A stretch of DNA of 64,000 nucleotides from Acetobacteraceae bacterium (lineage in GTDB: Bacteria; Pseudomonadota; Alphaproteobacteria; Acetobacterales; Acetobacteraceae): contig JAIXWG010000022.1 of assembly GCA_027482245.1 (NCBI GenBank), positions 1 through 64,000 of the forward strand. The letters are read 5' to 3'. Under the pieces are notes generated by a model that worked only from the letters and a program-made list of their open reading frames with translations, was not told the origin of the DNA and searched no databases. The position numbers and the translations under genes were made by a program. Below are positions 16,639 to 25,083 of the stretch, in pieces (positions within the stretch are counted from its first letter, which is position 1; each line of letters opens with the position of its first letter).

Positions 16639-17388
16639 ATGGACCATCCCTGGCTCGCCTGGCTGCTCGCGCCCCTCGCCACCACGCTGATCGCGGGGCT
16701 GAAGGGCGCCTTCGGCGGTGGCTTCGCGCTGCTCGGCATCCCGCTGCTGGCGCTGGCGATGGACCCCGTCGAGGCCGGCGCGATGCTGGCGCCGCTGTTC
16801 CTGGCGATGGATGTGGCCGCCTTCCGCTACTGGAAGCCCGGCACCTGGTCGAAGCCGGACCTCAAGGTACTGCTGCCGGGGCTCGCGATGGGGGTGGTGA
16901 TCGGCACCGCCATCGTCGCGTTGCTGCCGCGGGATGGCGTGGCGCTGGCCATGGCGGTGGTGACGCTGGGCTTCGCGGCGAAGTACTTCGTAGGCCAGGG
17001 AGAGGTTGCGCCGCGGCCCCGCAACGCCGCGCGCGGCGTGCTGGCGGGCACGGCCTCCGGCATCACAACCATGCTGGCGCATTCGGGCGGGCCGCCGCTG
17101 GCGATGTACCTGCTGCCGCTGCAACTGCCCAAGGCAGTCTATGCCGGCACCACCAGCATCTACTTCACCGTGGCGAACCTGCTGAAGGTCGGCCCGTGGC
17201 TCATGGCGGCCCCGCCGACGCCCGGCACCTGGCTGCTGATGGGCGCATGCCTGCCCTTCGTCTGGCTCGGCGTCTGGGGTGGCTGGACGCTGCACCAGCG
17301 GCTGGACCAGAAGCGGCTCTACTGGTGGTGCCACATCCTGCTGGTGGCGACGGGGCTCAAGCTGTTGTGGGACGGGCTGGCGGGCTGA
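16639..17388 (+). CDS. TauE/SafE family permease (second copy)
   Basis: A 249-residue inner-membrane protein with about eight hydrophobic helices. The first repeat is TLIAGLKGAFGGGFALLGIPLLAL and the second is GTASGITTMLAHSGGPPLAMYLLPL, the form typical of the larger TauE/SafE subgroup. It shares the fold but little sequence with the copy at 12401. Substrate is unknown. Its 3' end overlaps the convergent gene at 17357-17830 by 32 bases, an unusually long tail overlap. Confidence 0.87.
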   Translation: MDHPWLAWLLAPLATTLIAGLKGAFGGGFALLGIPLLALAMDPVEAGAMLAPLFLAMDVAAFRYWKPGTWSKPDLKVLLPGLAMGVVIGTAIVALLPRDGVALAMAVVTLGFAAKYFVGQGEVAPRPRNAARGVLAGTASGITTMLAHSGGPPLAMYLLPLQLPKAVYAGTTSIYFTVANLLKVGPWLMAAPPTPGTWLLMGACLPFVWLGVWGGWTLHQRLDQKRLYWWCHILLVATGLKLLWDGLAG

Positions 17389-17830
17389 TCAGCGCACTGA
17401 TCTGCAGCGCCAGCGCGGTGGCCACCAGCAGCGCGCAGGCCCCATGGCCCGCCTGCCATTGCCGCCGCCAGTTCACCCAATCTGCCGGGATGGCGCCGAT
17501 GCGGGCGCCGGCGATCAGCGCGTTCACCGGGGCCACCACGACCCACCAGGTGATGAAGGCGGCCAGGACGAGCAGCGTTGCCAACAGGGCGACATGCCCT
17601 TCCTCCGTCCCCCGCCGCCACCAGGCCAGGCCCAGGCAAGCGATCGGCGCGCCGACATAGCCGATGGCGCCGACGGTGGCGTAGCCCGCATACATGCGCT
17701 GCTGCACCGTCAGCCAGACATCCGGCGGCAGGTTCCACTTGCCCGGCGCTTCCAGCACATGGCCGACCGGCCCGACCAGCGCCAGAACCAGCAACCCCAG
17801 CACGCCCAGCCGCGCCCAATGCAGGCCCAT
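17357..17830 (-). CDS. DUF1772-like membrane protein
   Basis: A 157-residue protein with four probable membrane helices (LGVLGLLVLALVGPVGHVL, TVGAIGYVGAPIACLGLAWW, VALLATLLVLAAFITWWVVV, ACALLVATALALQISALI). The segment HVLEAPGKWNLPPDVWLTVQQ between helices one and two resembles the conserved loop of DUF1772/anthrone-oxygenase-like proteins. Function is unknown. Its C-terminal codons overlap the permease at 16639-17388, so either the last ten residues or the overlap is real; the internal features support the gene itself. Confidence 0.6.
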   Translation of the reverse strand: MGLHWARLGVLGLLVLALVGPVGHVLEAPGKWNLPPDVWLTVQQRMYAGYATVGAIGYVGAPIACLGLAWWRRGTEEGHVALLATLLVLAAFITWWVVVAPVNALIAGARIGAIPADWVNWRRQWQAGHGACALLVATALALQISALISPPARPTTA

Positions 17831-17911
17831 GGTGCCACTCCCCGATTGGCCGGGGGAACGTCGCCAGGATCGGCGTGGTTTCGTGGAATGCTGATGCCGT
17901 AACGGGTTTCG

Positions 17912-19012
17912 TCAACCGGGCCCGGCCAGCAGCTTCACCGGCGGCGCCAGCGCCAGCGGCGCGTCGCGCATCACCGCGGGCAGCCACAGCACATCCTCGA
18001 TGTCGCGCGCCCCGGCCACCAGCATCGCCAGGCGATCGAAGCCGAGCGCGATGCCCGCACCCTCCGGCATCCCCTCCTCCAGCGCGGCGAGGAAATCCTC
18101 GTCCACGCCCCAGCCTTCCTCCCCGCTTTCCGCCCGCCGCGCGGCCACGTCGCGTTCGAAGCGCGTGCGCTGCTCCACGGGGTCCGTCAGCTCATCGAAG
18201 GCGTTGGCGAGTTCGAGCCCCGCGACGAACAGCTCGAACCGCAGCGCCACGCGGCCGTCGCGCGGGTCCCGCCGGGCCAGCGCCGCCTGGGGCGTTGGCC
18301 AATGCGTCAGGAAGGTCGCGCGGCCGCGGCCGAGATGCGGCTCCACATGGTCGAGCATCAGGCGGAAGAAGCCATCCTCCCACCCATCGCTGTCCGGCAC
18401 GGCCAGGCCGACGCGGGCGGCATTGGCGCGGAGCTTCGCGGCATCGCCCTCCCCGGTCCCGGGATCGACGGTGCCGAGGATGTCCATGCCGCGGCAATGG
18501 CGGCTGAAGGCCTCCGCCATGGTCAGGCGTTCGAAGGGCAGGCCGAGGTCGCAGGTGGCGTCGCCATGCGCGACATGGCGAGGCGCGACGGAGCGCAGCA
18601 GCAGCTCCGTCTCCGCCATCAGCGCCTCCATCCCCTGCCCCGGCGCGTACCATTCCAGCATGGTGAATTCGGGCGCGTGGCGCGGGCTTGCCTCCCCGTT
18701 CCGCCAGACCCGCGCCAGTTCGAAGACCTTGCCGGACCCGCCGACCAGCAGCCGCTTCAGCGCGAGTTCCGGGGAGGTCCGCAGCCACAGCGGCACGCGG
18801 GCGCCGACGCCGAGATGCGGTTCATAGGCGCTGGCGAAGGCGCGGAGGTGCACCTCCATCCCCGGCACGGGCACCAAGCAGGGCGTCTCGGCCTCCGCAT
18901 AGCCGCGGGCGGCGAAGAAGGCGCGGACATCGGCCGTCAGGCGGGCGCGGCGCTTCAGGAAGGGCAGGCGGGCCTGGAGCCGCTCCCAAGGATGATTACC
19001 GGCCTCGGCCAT
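17912..19012 (-). CDS. epmA: EF-P lysine ligase EpmA (class II LysRS-like)
   Basis: A 366-residue LysRS catalytic-core protein without the anticodon-binding domain. It has motif 2 (VWRNGEASPRHAPEFTMLEW), the FELFVAGLELANAFDEL strand and motif 3 (GIALGFDRLAMLVAG). EpmA attaches beta-lysine (or lysine) to Lys34 of elongation factor P. It is about 40 residues longer than the E. coli enzyme, the excess lying in loops. It is divergent from epmB with only 38 bases between the two starts, and efp lies 2.9 kb away, so all three parts of the pathway are in one locus. Confidence 0.92.
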   Translation of the reverse strand: MAEAGNHPWERLQARLPFLKRRARLTADVRAFFAARGYAEAETPCLVPVPGMEVHLRAFASAYEPHLGVGARVPLWLRTSPELALKRLLVGGSGKVFELARVWRNGEASPRHAPEFTMLEWYAPGQGMEALMAETELLLRSVAPRHVAHGDATCDLGLPFERLTMAEAFSRHCRGMDILGTVDPGTGEGDAAKLRANAARVGLAVPDSDGWEDGFFRLMLDHVEPHLGRGRATFLTHWPTPQAALARRDPRDGRVALRFELFVAGLELANAFDELTDPVEQRTRFERDVAARRAESGEEGWGVDEDFLAALEEGMPEGAGIALGFDRLAMLVAGARDIEDVLWLPAVMRDAPLALAPPVKLLAGPG

Positions 19013-19050
19013 GGACGCGCGCCCCGCATTGCGGTTTAGGGGGCGCGATC

Positions 19051-20049
19051 ATGCCCGAAGCCCCTGCCCCCCACCACACCCGCACGATCCGCGACGCCAA
19101 CGGCCTGGCCGCTGCCGGGCTGGTGCCGGAGGGCGCCGTGCCGGCGCTGGAGGCCGTGCAGGCCCGCTATTCCATCGCGGTGACGCCTTCCATGGCCGCG
19201 CTGATCGACCCCGCCGACCCCGCAGACCCCATCGCCGCGCAGTACATCCCGCGCGCCGAGGAACTGGTCACGGCACCCCATGAATTGCTCGACCCCACCG
19301 CGGATGCGCCCTTCACCCCCGTCCCCGGCGTCGTCCACCGCTACCCCGACCGGGCCCTGCTGAAGCCGCTGCTCGCCTGCCCCGTCTATTGCCGCTTCTG
19401 CTTCCGGCGGGAGGTCGTCGGCCCGGATGGCGGCCTGCTGACGGAGGCGGAGCTGGAGGGCGCGCTCGCCTGGTTCGAGCGGACGCCCGAGGTGCGGGAG
19501 GTGATCCTGACCGGCGGCGACCCGCTGATGCTCTCGCCCCGGCGCCTGTCCGCCATCCTCGCGCGGCTCGCCGCCATTCCGCATGTCGAGGTGCTGCGCA
19601 TCCACAGCCGCGTGCCCGTCGCCGACCCCGGGCGGGTGACGGCGGCGCTGGCCGAGGCGCTGACGCTCGAGAAGCCGCTGTATCTCTGTGTCCATGCCAA
19701 CCACGCGCGGGAGTTCTCGCCGGAGGCCAACACCGCGCTGTGGCGCCTGACGGGGGCGGGCGTCGTGCTGCTGGGCCAATCCGTGCTGCTGCGCGGCGTG
19801 AACGACACGGCGGAGGCGCTGGAGGCGCTGTTCCGCGCCATGCTCCGCCACCGCGTGAAGCCCTACTATCTGCACCAGCTGGACCCCGCCCCGGGCACGG
19901 CGCGGTTCGAGGTGCCGCCGGAGGAAGGCCGCGCGCTGCTGCGGCAGCTCCGGCACCGCGTCACCGGCCTCGCCTGGCCGACCTATGTCCAGGAACGGCC
20001 GGGCGGCGCGGGCAAGGTGCCGCTCGGGCCAGTGTGGGAGGTGGGGTAG
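19051..20049 (+). CDS. epmB: EF-P beta-lysylation protein EpmB (lysine 2,3-aminomutase-like)
   Basis: A 332-residue radical-SAM, PLP-dependent aminomutase that makes (R)-beta-lysine. The iron-sulfur motif CPVYCRFC has Cys at 110, 114 and 117; EVILTGGDPLML follows, and VKPYYLHQLDPAPGTARF near residue 270 is the PLP/lysine region. It is shorter than clostridial lysine aminomutases, as EpmB proteins are. The neighbouring epmA in divergent orientation supports the EF-P role over catabolic lysine use. Confidence 0.92.
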   Translation: MPEAPAPHHTRTIRDANGLAAAGLVPEGAVPALEAVQARYSIAVTPSMAALIDPADPADPIAAQYIPRAEELVTAPHELLDPTADAPFTPVPGVVHRYPDRALLKPLLACPVYCRFCFRREVVGPDGGLLTEAELEGALAWFERTPEVREVILTGGDPLMLSPRRLSAILARLAAIPHVEVLRIHSRVPVADPGRVTAALAEALTLEKPLYLCVHANHAREFSPEANTALWRLTGAGVVLLGQSVLLRGVNDTAEALEALFRAMLRHRVKPYYLHQLDPAPGTARFEVPPEEGRALLRQLRHRVTGLAWPTYVQERPGGAGKVPLGPVWEVG

Positions 20050-20967
20050 CTACACCCCGTACATCCCGCCGACATGCCAGCCGCGATGCGGCAGGTCATC
20101 CAGGCTGCTGCCATCGAAGAAGATTCGCTTCGCAGCCTTGCCGCCGGGATCCGTGCCGTCGAAGGCCAGCACCTCCTTTGCCGGCATCTCCGCGCAGAAT
20201 TTGCCGGAGGTGATCTGCACCTGGCGCGGCTTGTCGGGCGGCGTGCGGTGGCGTTCCAGGTTCCCCTTCGTGCCCCATTCCGCGAGCCAGAGATTGTAGG
20301 TGGAGCCCTGCACCAGCGTGCATTTCTCGACCAGCGCGATGTGGCGCCAGCGGAAGCCCCGGGAATCCTTCTCCCCGAAGGTGCAGACGACCGTGCCCTC
20401 GGTGATGTTCGCGGGGTCCGTGACGAGCGCCAGCGGCAGGCGGTTGCGGGTGGCATAGACGTCGGGCGTGGCGCCGGACAGCTTCTCGCTTTTCCCGTAG
20501 CCCGTGGCGTAGGCGAAGATGGCCGAGGAAGGCGAGATGCCGAGCCAGTTGCCGACGAAGGTGTTGCAGTCCAGCCCGAACCACTTCTCTCCATAGGCCT
20601 TCGGATTGCCGTTGGTCATGCCGCAGAAATGCGCGAGCCGCACGGCATCCGCGATCTCCTCCGGCGCCGCGCGGCAGGCATAGGCGCGGGAGAGCGAGGG
20701 GTCGTACCACTCCTCCGCCGGGTTGATCAGCGCGTCGTGCCCCTTGATGAAGAAGGGCTGCGACTGTGCGCGCACCGCGGCGGGCGATTTCAGCTTGAGC
20801 TTGGCCGCGAGCTTGGAAAGCAGGACGTAGTATTCGGCCTGGTTCTCCGGCGTCCATCCGTTGACGTAGCGCTGGATGTCGAGCGTGACGGAGAGGCCGA
20901 GGCGCTGATCGATGACCGGGATGCTGTGGTAGAGCTCGGCGTAGGCGGCGGGGGAGTAGTAGGTCAT
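20050..20967 (-). CDS. Hypothetical protein, possible NlpC/P60-like Cys/His hydrolase
   Basis: A 305-residue protein of no recognised family. Two features suggest a papain-like fold: GLDCNTFVGNWLG at about residues 133-145, shaped like the DCSGFV motif of NlpC/P60 peptidases, and RWRHIALVEK further on, which could supply the catalytic His. This is inference from motif shape only. There is no signal peptide; the N-terminus is MTYYSPAAYAELYHSIPVID. GGAGG lies eight bases before the ATG. It ends immediately after epmB in the opposite direction. Confidence 0.6.
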   Translation of the reverse strand: MTYYSPAAYAELYHSIPVIDQRLGLSVTLDIQRYVNGWTPENQAEYYVLLSKLAAKLKLKSPAAVRAQSQPFFIKGHDALINPAEEWYDPSLSRAYACRAAPEEIADAVRLAHFCGMTNGNPKAYGEKWFGLDCNTFVGNWLGISPSSAIFAYATGYGKSEKLSGATPDVYATRNRLPLALVTDPANITEGTVVCTFGEKDSRGFRWRHIALVEKCTLVQGSTYNLWLAEWGTKGNLERHRTPPDKPRQVQITSGKFCAEMPAKEVLAFDGTDPGGKAAKRIFFDGSSLDDLPHRGWHVGGMYGV

Positions 20968-21057
20968 GGGCGGGGCCTCCTTCGCCGGATGGACGATCCG
21001 GGCGAAGGCTAGCGCGGCGGTGGCGGGGGAATGTGTTGCGCGTGTTGCGCGCACCGC

Positions 21058-21084
21058 CATATGGTCATGTCAGATGACCATATG
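21058..21084. promoter_or_regulatory. Palindromic operator of the toxin-antitoxin pair
   Basis: Perfect 11-bp inverted repeat, CATATGGTCAT (21058-21068) and ATGACCATATG (21074-21084), spacer GTCAG. It ends eight bases before the antitoxin ATG at 21093. Toxin-antitoxin operons are normally repressed by the antitoxin bound to such palindromes, so this is the likely autoregulatory site. Confidence 0.8.
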
Positions 21085-21092
21085 AGAATGCC

Positions 21093-21365
21093 ATGGCCGC
21101 GGCCAAGCTGATCAGCGCCACCGAGTTCAAGGCGACCTGCCTCGACCTGCTGGACCGGCTGAACGCCGGGGAGTGGGAGCGGCTGGAGGTGACGAAGCGC
21201 GGCAAGGTCGTGGCCGTCGTCACCGCCCCGACGCCGGCCGCCGAGGCGGTGGCCGGCCTGCATGGCTTCATGCGCGGCAGCGTGACGGTCCCGGCCGGCC
21301 TCGACCTCACCGCGCCGGTGCTGGGGGAGGAGTTCGTCGCCGCCGACGGCGCCCTGCACCAGTGA
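21093..21365 (+). CDS. Antitoxin, Phd/YefM-like
   Basis: A 90-residue protein with the N-terminal fold of Phd/YefM antitoxins: ISATEFKATCLDLLDRLNAGEWERLEVTKRGKVVAVVTAP, a helix followed by the strand pair that binds DNA. The C-terminal half (GFMRGSVTVPAGLDLTAPVLGEEF) is the part that usually wraps the toxin. The palindrome at 21058-21084 is immediately upstream. The PIN-domain toxin follows with a GTGA/ATG junction at 21362-21370, so the pair is coupled. Confidence 0.87.
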   Translation: MAAAKLISATEFKATCLDLLDRLNAGEWERLEVTKRGKVVAVVTAPTPAAEAVAGLHGFMRGSVTVPAGLDLTAPVLGEEFVAADGALHQ

Positions 21366-21367
21366 GC

Positions 21368-21790
21368 ATGGCTGGCGTCCTGCTCGACACCTGCGCGGCG
21401 ATCTGGCTGGCGAATGGGGAGCCGATGGCACCGGGCGCCCTGGCGGCCATCCGCGAGGCCGGCGAGGGTCCGGGCATCCATGTTTCTCCGGTCTCCGCCT
21501 GGGAAATCGGCCTGCTCAGCAATCCGCGCGGGCAGCGCCAGCCGCTGGTCTTCACGCCGGACCCCAAGACCTGGTTCGCCCGTCTGATGGCGGCGCCCGG
21601 CATCAAGGAGGCGCCGCTGACACCCGGCATCGCCGTGGATGCCAGCTGGCTGCCCGGCGACCTGCATGGCGATCCGGGCGACCGCCTCATCATCGCCACC
21701 GCCCGCGACCGCGGGTTGACCATCATCACGCGGGACCGCCTGATCCTGACCTACGGCGCCGCCGGGCATGTGGGCGTGCTCGCCTGCTGA
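21368..21790 (+). CDS. vapC: Toxin, VapC-type PIN-domain ribonuclease
   Basis: A 140-residue PIN-domain protein. Acidic metal-binding residues are placed as in VapC: LLDTCAAIWLA at the start, SAWEIGLL in the middle, and GDRLIIATARDRGLTIITRDRLIL near the end. VapC toxins cut tRNA or rRNA when not bound by antitoxin; the target here is not known. The ATG at 21368 follows the antitoxin stop by two bases; a GTG at 21362 overlapping that stop is an alternative start. The efp gene follows 85 bases later. Confidence 0.88.
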   Translation: MAGVLLDTCAAIWLANGEPMAPGALAAIREAGEGPGIHVSPVSAWEIGLLSNPRGQRQPLVFTPDPKTWFARLMAAPGIKEAPLTPGIAVDASWLPGDLHGDPGDRLIIATARDRGLTIITRDRLILTYGAAGHVGVLAC

Positions 21791-21875
21791 GAGGGCTGCG
21801 CTTGCCCTCCCCTCCCCCACGTTGTAAGCGCGCCCCCACACTCCAAACCCCGCTGATCCAGGACGCCCACCCGCC

Positions 21876-22445
21876 ATGGCGAAGATGCAGGCCAACCAGA
21901 TGCGTGCCGGCATGGTCATCGAATTCGAAGGCCAGCGCTACACCATCCTCAAGCAGAACATCATGATCCCCGGGAAGGGCGCCGCCGTCATCCAGGTGGA
22001 GATGCGTAACGTCCGCTCCGGCGCCAAGAAGGACCAGCGCTGGCGCACCGCGGATACTGTCGAACGCCTGACGACCGAGGACAAGGAATTCACCTTCTCC
22101 TACACGGAAGGCGAGATGCTGGTCCTGATGGACCCCGAATCCTACGAACAGACCCAGGTGCCGAAGGAGATCCTCGGCGATCGCCTGCCCTTCCTGGTCG
22201 AGAACATGACGGTCAATGTCCGCCTGATCGAGGGCGAGCCCGTTTCCATGGACCTGCCGGAACAGGTGGTGCTGGAAGTGGTGGAGGCCGATCCCGTCGT
22301 GAAGGGCCAGACCGCCGCCTCCTCCTACAAGCCCGCCGTGCTCTCCAACGGCGTGAAGACGATGGTCCCGCCCTTCATCACGGTCGGCGAGAAGATCGTG
22401 GTGAAGACCGAGGACGGCTCATACTACGAGCGCGCCAAGGGCTGA
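21876..22445 (+). CDS. efp: Elongation factor P
   Basis: A 189-residue three-domain translation factor that relieves ribosome stalling at proline runs. The tip of domain I reads MIPGKGAA and its lysine is residue 34, exactly the one modified by EpmA/EpmB, both encoded nearby. Domains II and III (FTFSYTEGEMLVLMDPESYEQ, VVKGQTAASSYKPAVLSNG, GEKIVVKTEDGSYYERAKG) are complete. No third-step hydroxylase (EpmC) is visible in the window. A probable terminator lies after the stop. Confidence 0.95.
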   Translation: MAKMQANQMRAGMVIEFEGQRYTILKQNIMIPGKGAAVIQVEMRNVRSGAKKDQRWRTADTVERLTTEDKEFTFSYTEGEMLVLMDPESYEQTQVPKEILGDRLPFLVENMTVNVRLIEGEPVSMDLPEQVVLEVVEADPVVKGQTAASSYKPAVLSNGVKTMVPPFITVGEKIVVKTEDGSYYERAKG

Positions 22446-22482
22446 CGCCCCGCCCGGGCGACCGGGCGACGTACCGACTGCC

Positions 22483-22519
22483 CGGCCCGCCACCCGAAAG
22501 GGGGCGGGCCGTTCCGCTC
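22483..22519 (+). terminator. Probable terminator after efp
   Basis: Nine-base-pair stem CGGCCCGCC (22483-22491) and GGCGGGCCG (22503-22511), followed by TTCCGCTCTTT. It lies between efp and the inositol monophosphatase gene; the T-run is interrupted. Confidence 0.6.
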
Positions 22520-22551
22520 TTTCCACCCCGCATCCGGACCCAGCCCCCACC

Positions 22552-23403
22552 ATGGCCGTCTCCCCTCGCCTCTCCCCCGCCATGTCCGTCGTCGTCGGCG
22601 CCGTCCAGAAGGCCGCCCGCCGCCTGCTGCGCGATTTCGGGGAGGTCGAGAACCTCCAGGTGACGTCGAAGGGCCCCGGCGATTTCGTCAGCCAGGCCGA
22701 TTTCCGCGCCGAGCAGACGCTGCGGGAGGAACTGTCCCGCGCCCGTCCCGGCTGGGCGTTCCTGGGCGAGGAAGGCGGCCAGGCCGAGGGCGACTGGGAG
22801 TGGCGCTGGGTGGTCGATCCGCTCGATGGCACCACCAACTTCCTGCACGGCATCCCGCACTGGGCGATCTCCGTCGGCATCGAGCGGAAGGTCGGCGACA
22901 CCACCGAACTCGTCGGCGGCTGCATCTACAACCCCGCGGGGAATGAGCTCTTCTGGGCCGAGAAGGGCATGGGCGCCTACCTCAATGACAAGCGGCTGCG
23001 CGTCTCCGCCCGGCGCGACATGGTCTCGGCCGTCTTCGCCACGGGCATCCCCTTCGCCAAGGTGCAGCGCAAGGCGGAATTCAGCGCGACGCTCGGGCGG
23101 CTGATGCCGCAGGTCGCGGGCGTGCGGCGCTTCGGCTCCGCGGCGCTCGACCTCGCCTGGGTCGCGGCCGGCCGCTACGAAGGGTTCTGGGAGCTCGGCC
23201 TCAACAAGTGGGACATCGCGGCGGGCCTGGTGATCGTGAAGGAAGCCGGCGGCTTCGTGACCGACCCTGCCGGCGGCGACACGCATTACGAGACGGGTGA
23301 CCTGGTCGTCGGCAACCAGGCGCTGCACCCGAAGCTGCGGGAAGTGGTGGCGGAGGGGATCGCCGCCGCCCAGGCCGCCCGGGCCTCCATCGCGGAACGA
23401 TAA
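22552..23403 (+). CDS. suhB: Inositol monophosphatase family protein (SuhB-like)
   Basis: A 283-residue Mg2+-dependent, Li+-sensitive-type phosphatase. Metal-site motifs are complete: FLGEEGG, WVVDPLDGTTNFLHGIPHWAISV and KWDIAAGLVIVKEAGG. The length is right for SuhB/IMPase. It hydrolyses inositol 1-phosphate or related sugar phosphates, and SuhB also takes part in rRNA transcription in E. coli; which role applies cannot be read here. Its place after efp is common in alphaproteobacteria. A second in-frame ATG at residue 11 is a possible start. Confidence 0.88.
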   Translation: MAVSPRLSPAMSVVVGAVQKAARRLLRDFGEVENLQVTSKGPGDFVSQADFRAEQTLREELSRARPGWAFLGEEGGQAEGDWEWRWVVDPLDGTTNFLHGIPHWAISVGIERKVGDTTELVGGCIYNPAGNELFWAEKGMGAYLNDKRLRVSARRDMVSAVFATGIPFAKVQRKAEFSATLGRLMPQVAGVRRFGSAALDLAWVAAGRYEGFWELGLNKWDIAAGLVIVKEAGGFVTDPAGGDTHYETGDLVVGNQALHPKLREVVAEGIAAAQAARASIAER

Positions 23404-23464
23404 GCTTCGCGTCAATTCCGGTCTGGTGATTCCGCGGCCCTGGATAATGATCTAGGGTAGCGGG

Positions 23465-23938
23465 ATGCCTTCTCGCCGCGCCCTGCTGGCCGTCATCCCG
23501 GCCCCCCTCCTGGCCGCCCTGCCGGCGCGCGCGCAGCATCGCGCGGCGCCGCCCCCGCCGCTCGCCCTGCCCGCCGGCATGTCGCCGCTGCGGGACGGCG
23601 CCTATCGGGTCGCCTTCCTCGTCGGGCAGTCCACGCTGCAGCCGGGCATGGCGCCGACGCTGGCGGAGATCGGCCGGCGGCTGGCCGCCGCCCATGCGCA
23701 GGGCACCGGCCGCATCACGATCGAGGGCCATGCCAGCGGCCCGGCGGCGGATGCCTCCACCGCCCGGCGCATCAGCCTGGCGCGCGCCAATGCGGTGCGG
23801 GACGCGCTGGTGGCCGGTGGGCTGGAGGAGACGCGGATCGATGTCCGCGCGCTCGGCCGCACCAGCGCCGCGCTCGATGTCGCCGATATCCTGCCCCCCG
23901 GCGCCGCCCGCGCCGGCGAACGCCCCGGGAGAAGCTGA
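23465..23938 (+). CDS. Small periplasmic OmpA-like protein
   Basis: A 157-residue protein with a signal peptide (MPSRRALLAVIPAPLLAALPARAQ) and one OmpA-C-like domain, YRVAFLVGQSTLQPGMAPTLAEI ... RITIEGHASG ... RRISLARANAVRDALVAGGLEETRIDVRALG. The conserved RxxSLARA helix Arg is kept, but the GHTD-type Asp that holds peptidoglycan is not in its usual place, so binding may be weak. It lies five bases before the MotA-like gene and is clearly in the same operon. Confidence 0.8.
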   Translation: MPSRRALLAVIPAPLLAALPARAQHRAAPPPPLALPAGMSPLRDGAYRVAFLVGQSTLQPGMAPTLAEIGRRLAAAHAQGTGRITIEGHASGPAADASTARRISLARANAVRDALVAGGLEETRIDVRALGRTSAALDVADILPPGAARAGERPGRS

Positions 23939-23943
23939 TCCGC

Positions 23944-25083
23944 ATGACCAGCCCGACCACCTTCCTCTGGCGCATGCTCGGCTTCCTCGGCGCCGTCGCC
24001 GTGCTGGTCGTGCTGCTGTCGGGCGAACTCGCCCACGCCTTCGGCGCCAACATCCTGCTGAACAGCGTGATCGCCGCGGTGCTGCTGCTCGGCATCGGCT
24101 GGAACATCCGCCAGGTGCTGGCCCTGACGAGGGAAGTGGAGTGGCTGGAAGCCTTCCGGAACCCCGCCGCGGCCGGCACGCCGGACCGCGCGCCGCGGCT
24201 GCTGGCGCCGATGGCCAGCATGTTCGCGCAGCGGCGGTCGGAACGGCTGACGCTTTCCGCGCAGGCGATGCGCAGCGTGCTGGACGGCATCGAATCGCGC
24301 CTCGACGAAAGTCGCGAGTTGTCGCGGTACGGCACGGGGCTGCTGATCTTCCTGGGCCTGCTCGGCACCTTCTGGGGCCTGCTGCTGACCATCGGCTCCG
24401 TCTCCGACGTCATCACCAACATGTCGGTCGGATCGGGCGACATCAACCAGCTCTTCAACCAGCTGAAGCAGGGGCTGGCGGAGCCGCTGCGCGGCATGTC
24501 CATCGCCTTCTCCTCCTCCATGCTCGGCCTGGCCGGCGCGCTGGTCCTGGGCTTCCTCGACCTCCAGGCGGGACAGGCGCAGAGCCGCTTCTACGTGGAG
24601 CTGGAGGATTGGCTGGCGAGTTCGACGCGCCTGTCCTCCGGATCGCTCGGCGGCGACGGCGAAGGTTCCATGCCCGCCTATGTCCAGGCGCTGCTGGAAC
24701 AGTCGGCCGAGAACATGGAGGAACTGCACCGCGCCATCGCCCGTGGCGAGGAAGGGCGCATGCAGTCGAACCAGGCGCTGATGACGCTGACGGAGCGGCT
24801 TTCCATCCTGGCGGACCAGATGCGCGCGGCGCAGGTGCTGATGTCGCGCATGGCGGAAAGCCAGGCGACGCTGGCGCCCACGCTCGCCCGCATGGCGGAA
24901 GCCACGACGAATGGCGCGCTGGATGAGGCGAGCCGCGGGCACATCCGCAACCAGGAACTCTACCTCGCGCGGATCCTGGAGGAGATGACCCAGGGCCGCA
25001 TGCAGGCCACCAGCGAGATCCGGAGCGAGATCAAGGTCCTGGCCCGCACCATCGCGGCGCTGGCCGAGGAACCCCCGCGCTGA
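23944..25083 (+). CDS. MotA/TolQ/ExbB-like proton channel protein
   Basis: A 379-residue membrane protein. Membrane helices are predicted at about 8-27, 36-54, 130-152 (GLLIFLGLLGTFWGLLLTIG) and 184-206 (MSIAFSSSMLGLAGALVLGFLDL). The last two are the MotA/TolQ/ExbB core and carry the small-residue TFWG/GLAG pattern of that family. A long cytoplasmic tail (about 210-379) follows, rich in helices and Met/Arg. It overlaps the MotB-like gene by one base (TGATG), so the two form one complex. No flagellar or Ton genes are nearby. ZorA of the Zorya defence system shares this family. Confidence 0.82.
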   Translation: MTSPTTFLWRMLGFLGAVAVLVVLLSGELAHAFGANILLNSVIAAVLLLGIGWNIRQVLALTREVEWLEAFRNPAAAGTPDRAPRLLAPMASMFAQRRSERLTLSAQAMRSVLDGIESRLDESRELSRYGTGLLIFLGLLGTFWGLLLTIGSVSDVITNMSVGSGDINQLFNQLKQGLAEPLRGMSIAFSSSMLGLAGALVLGFLDLQAGQAQSRFYVELEDWLASSTRLSSGSLGGDGEGSMPAYVQALLEQSAENMEELHRAIARGEEGRMQSNQALMTLTERLSILADQMRAAQVLMSRMAESQATLAPTLARMAEATTNGALDEASRGHIRNQELYLARILEEMTQGRMQATSEIRSEIKVLARTIAALAEEPPR

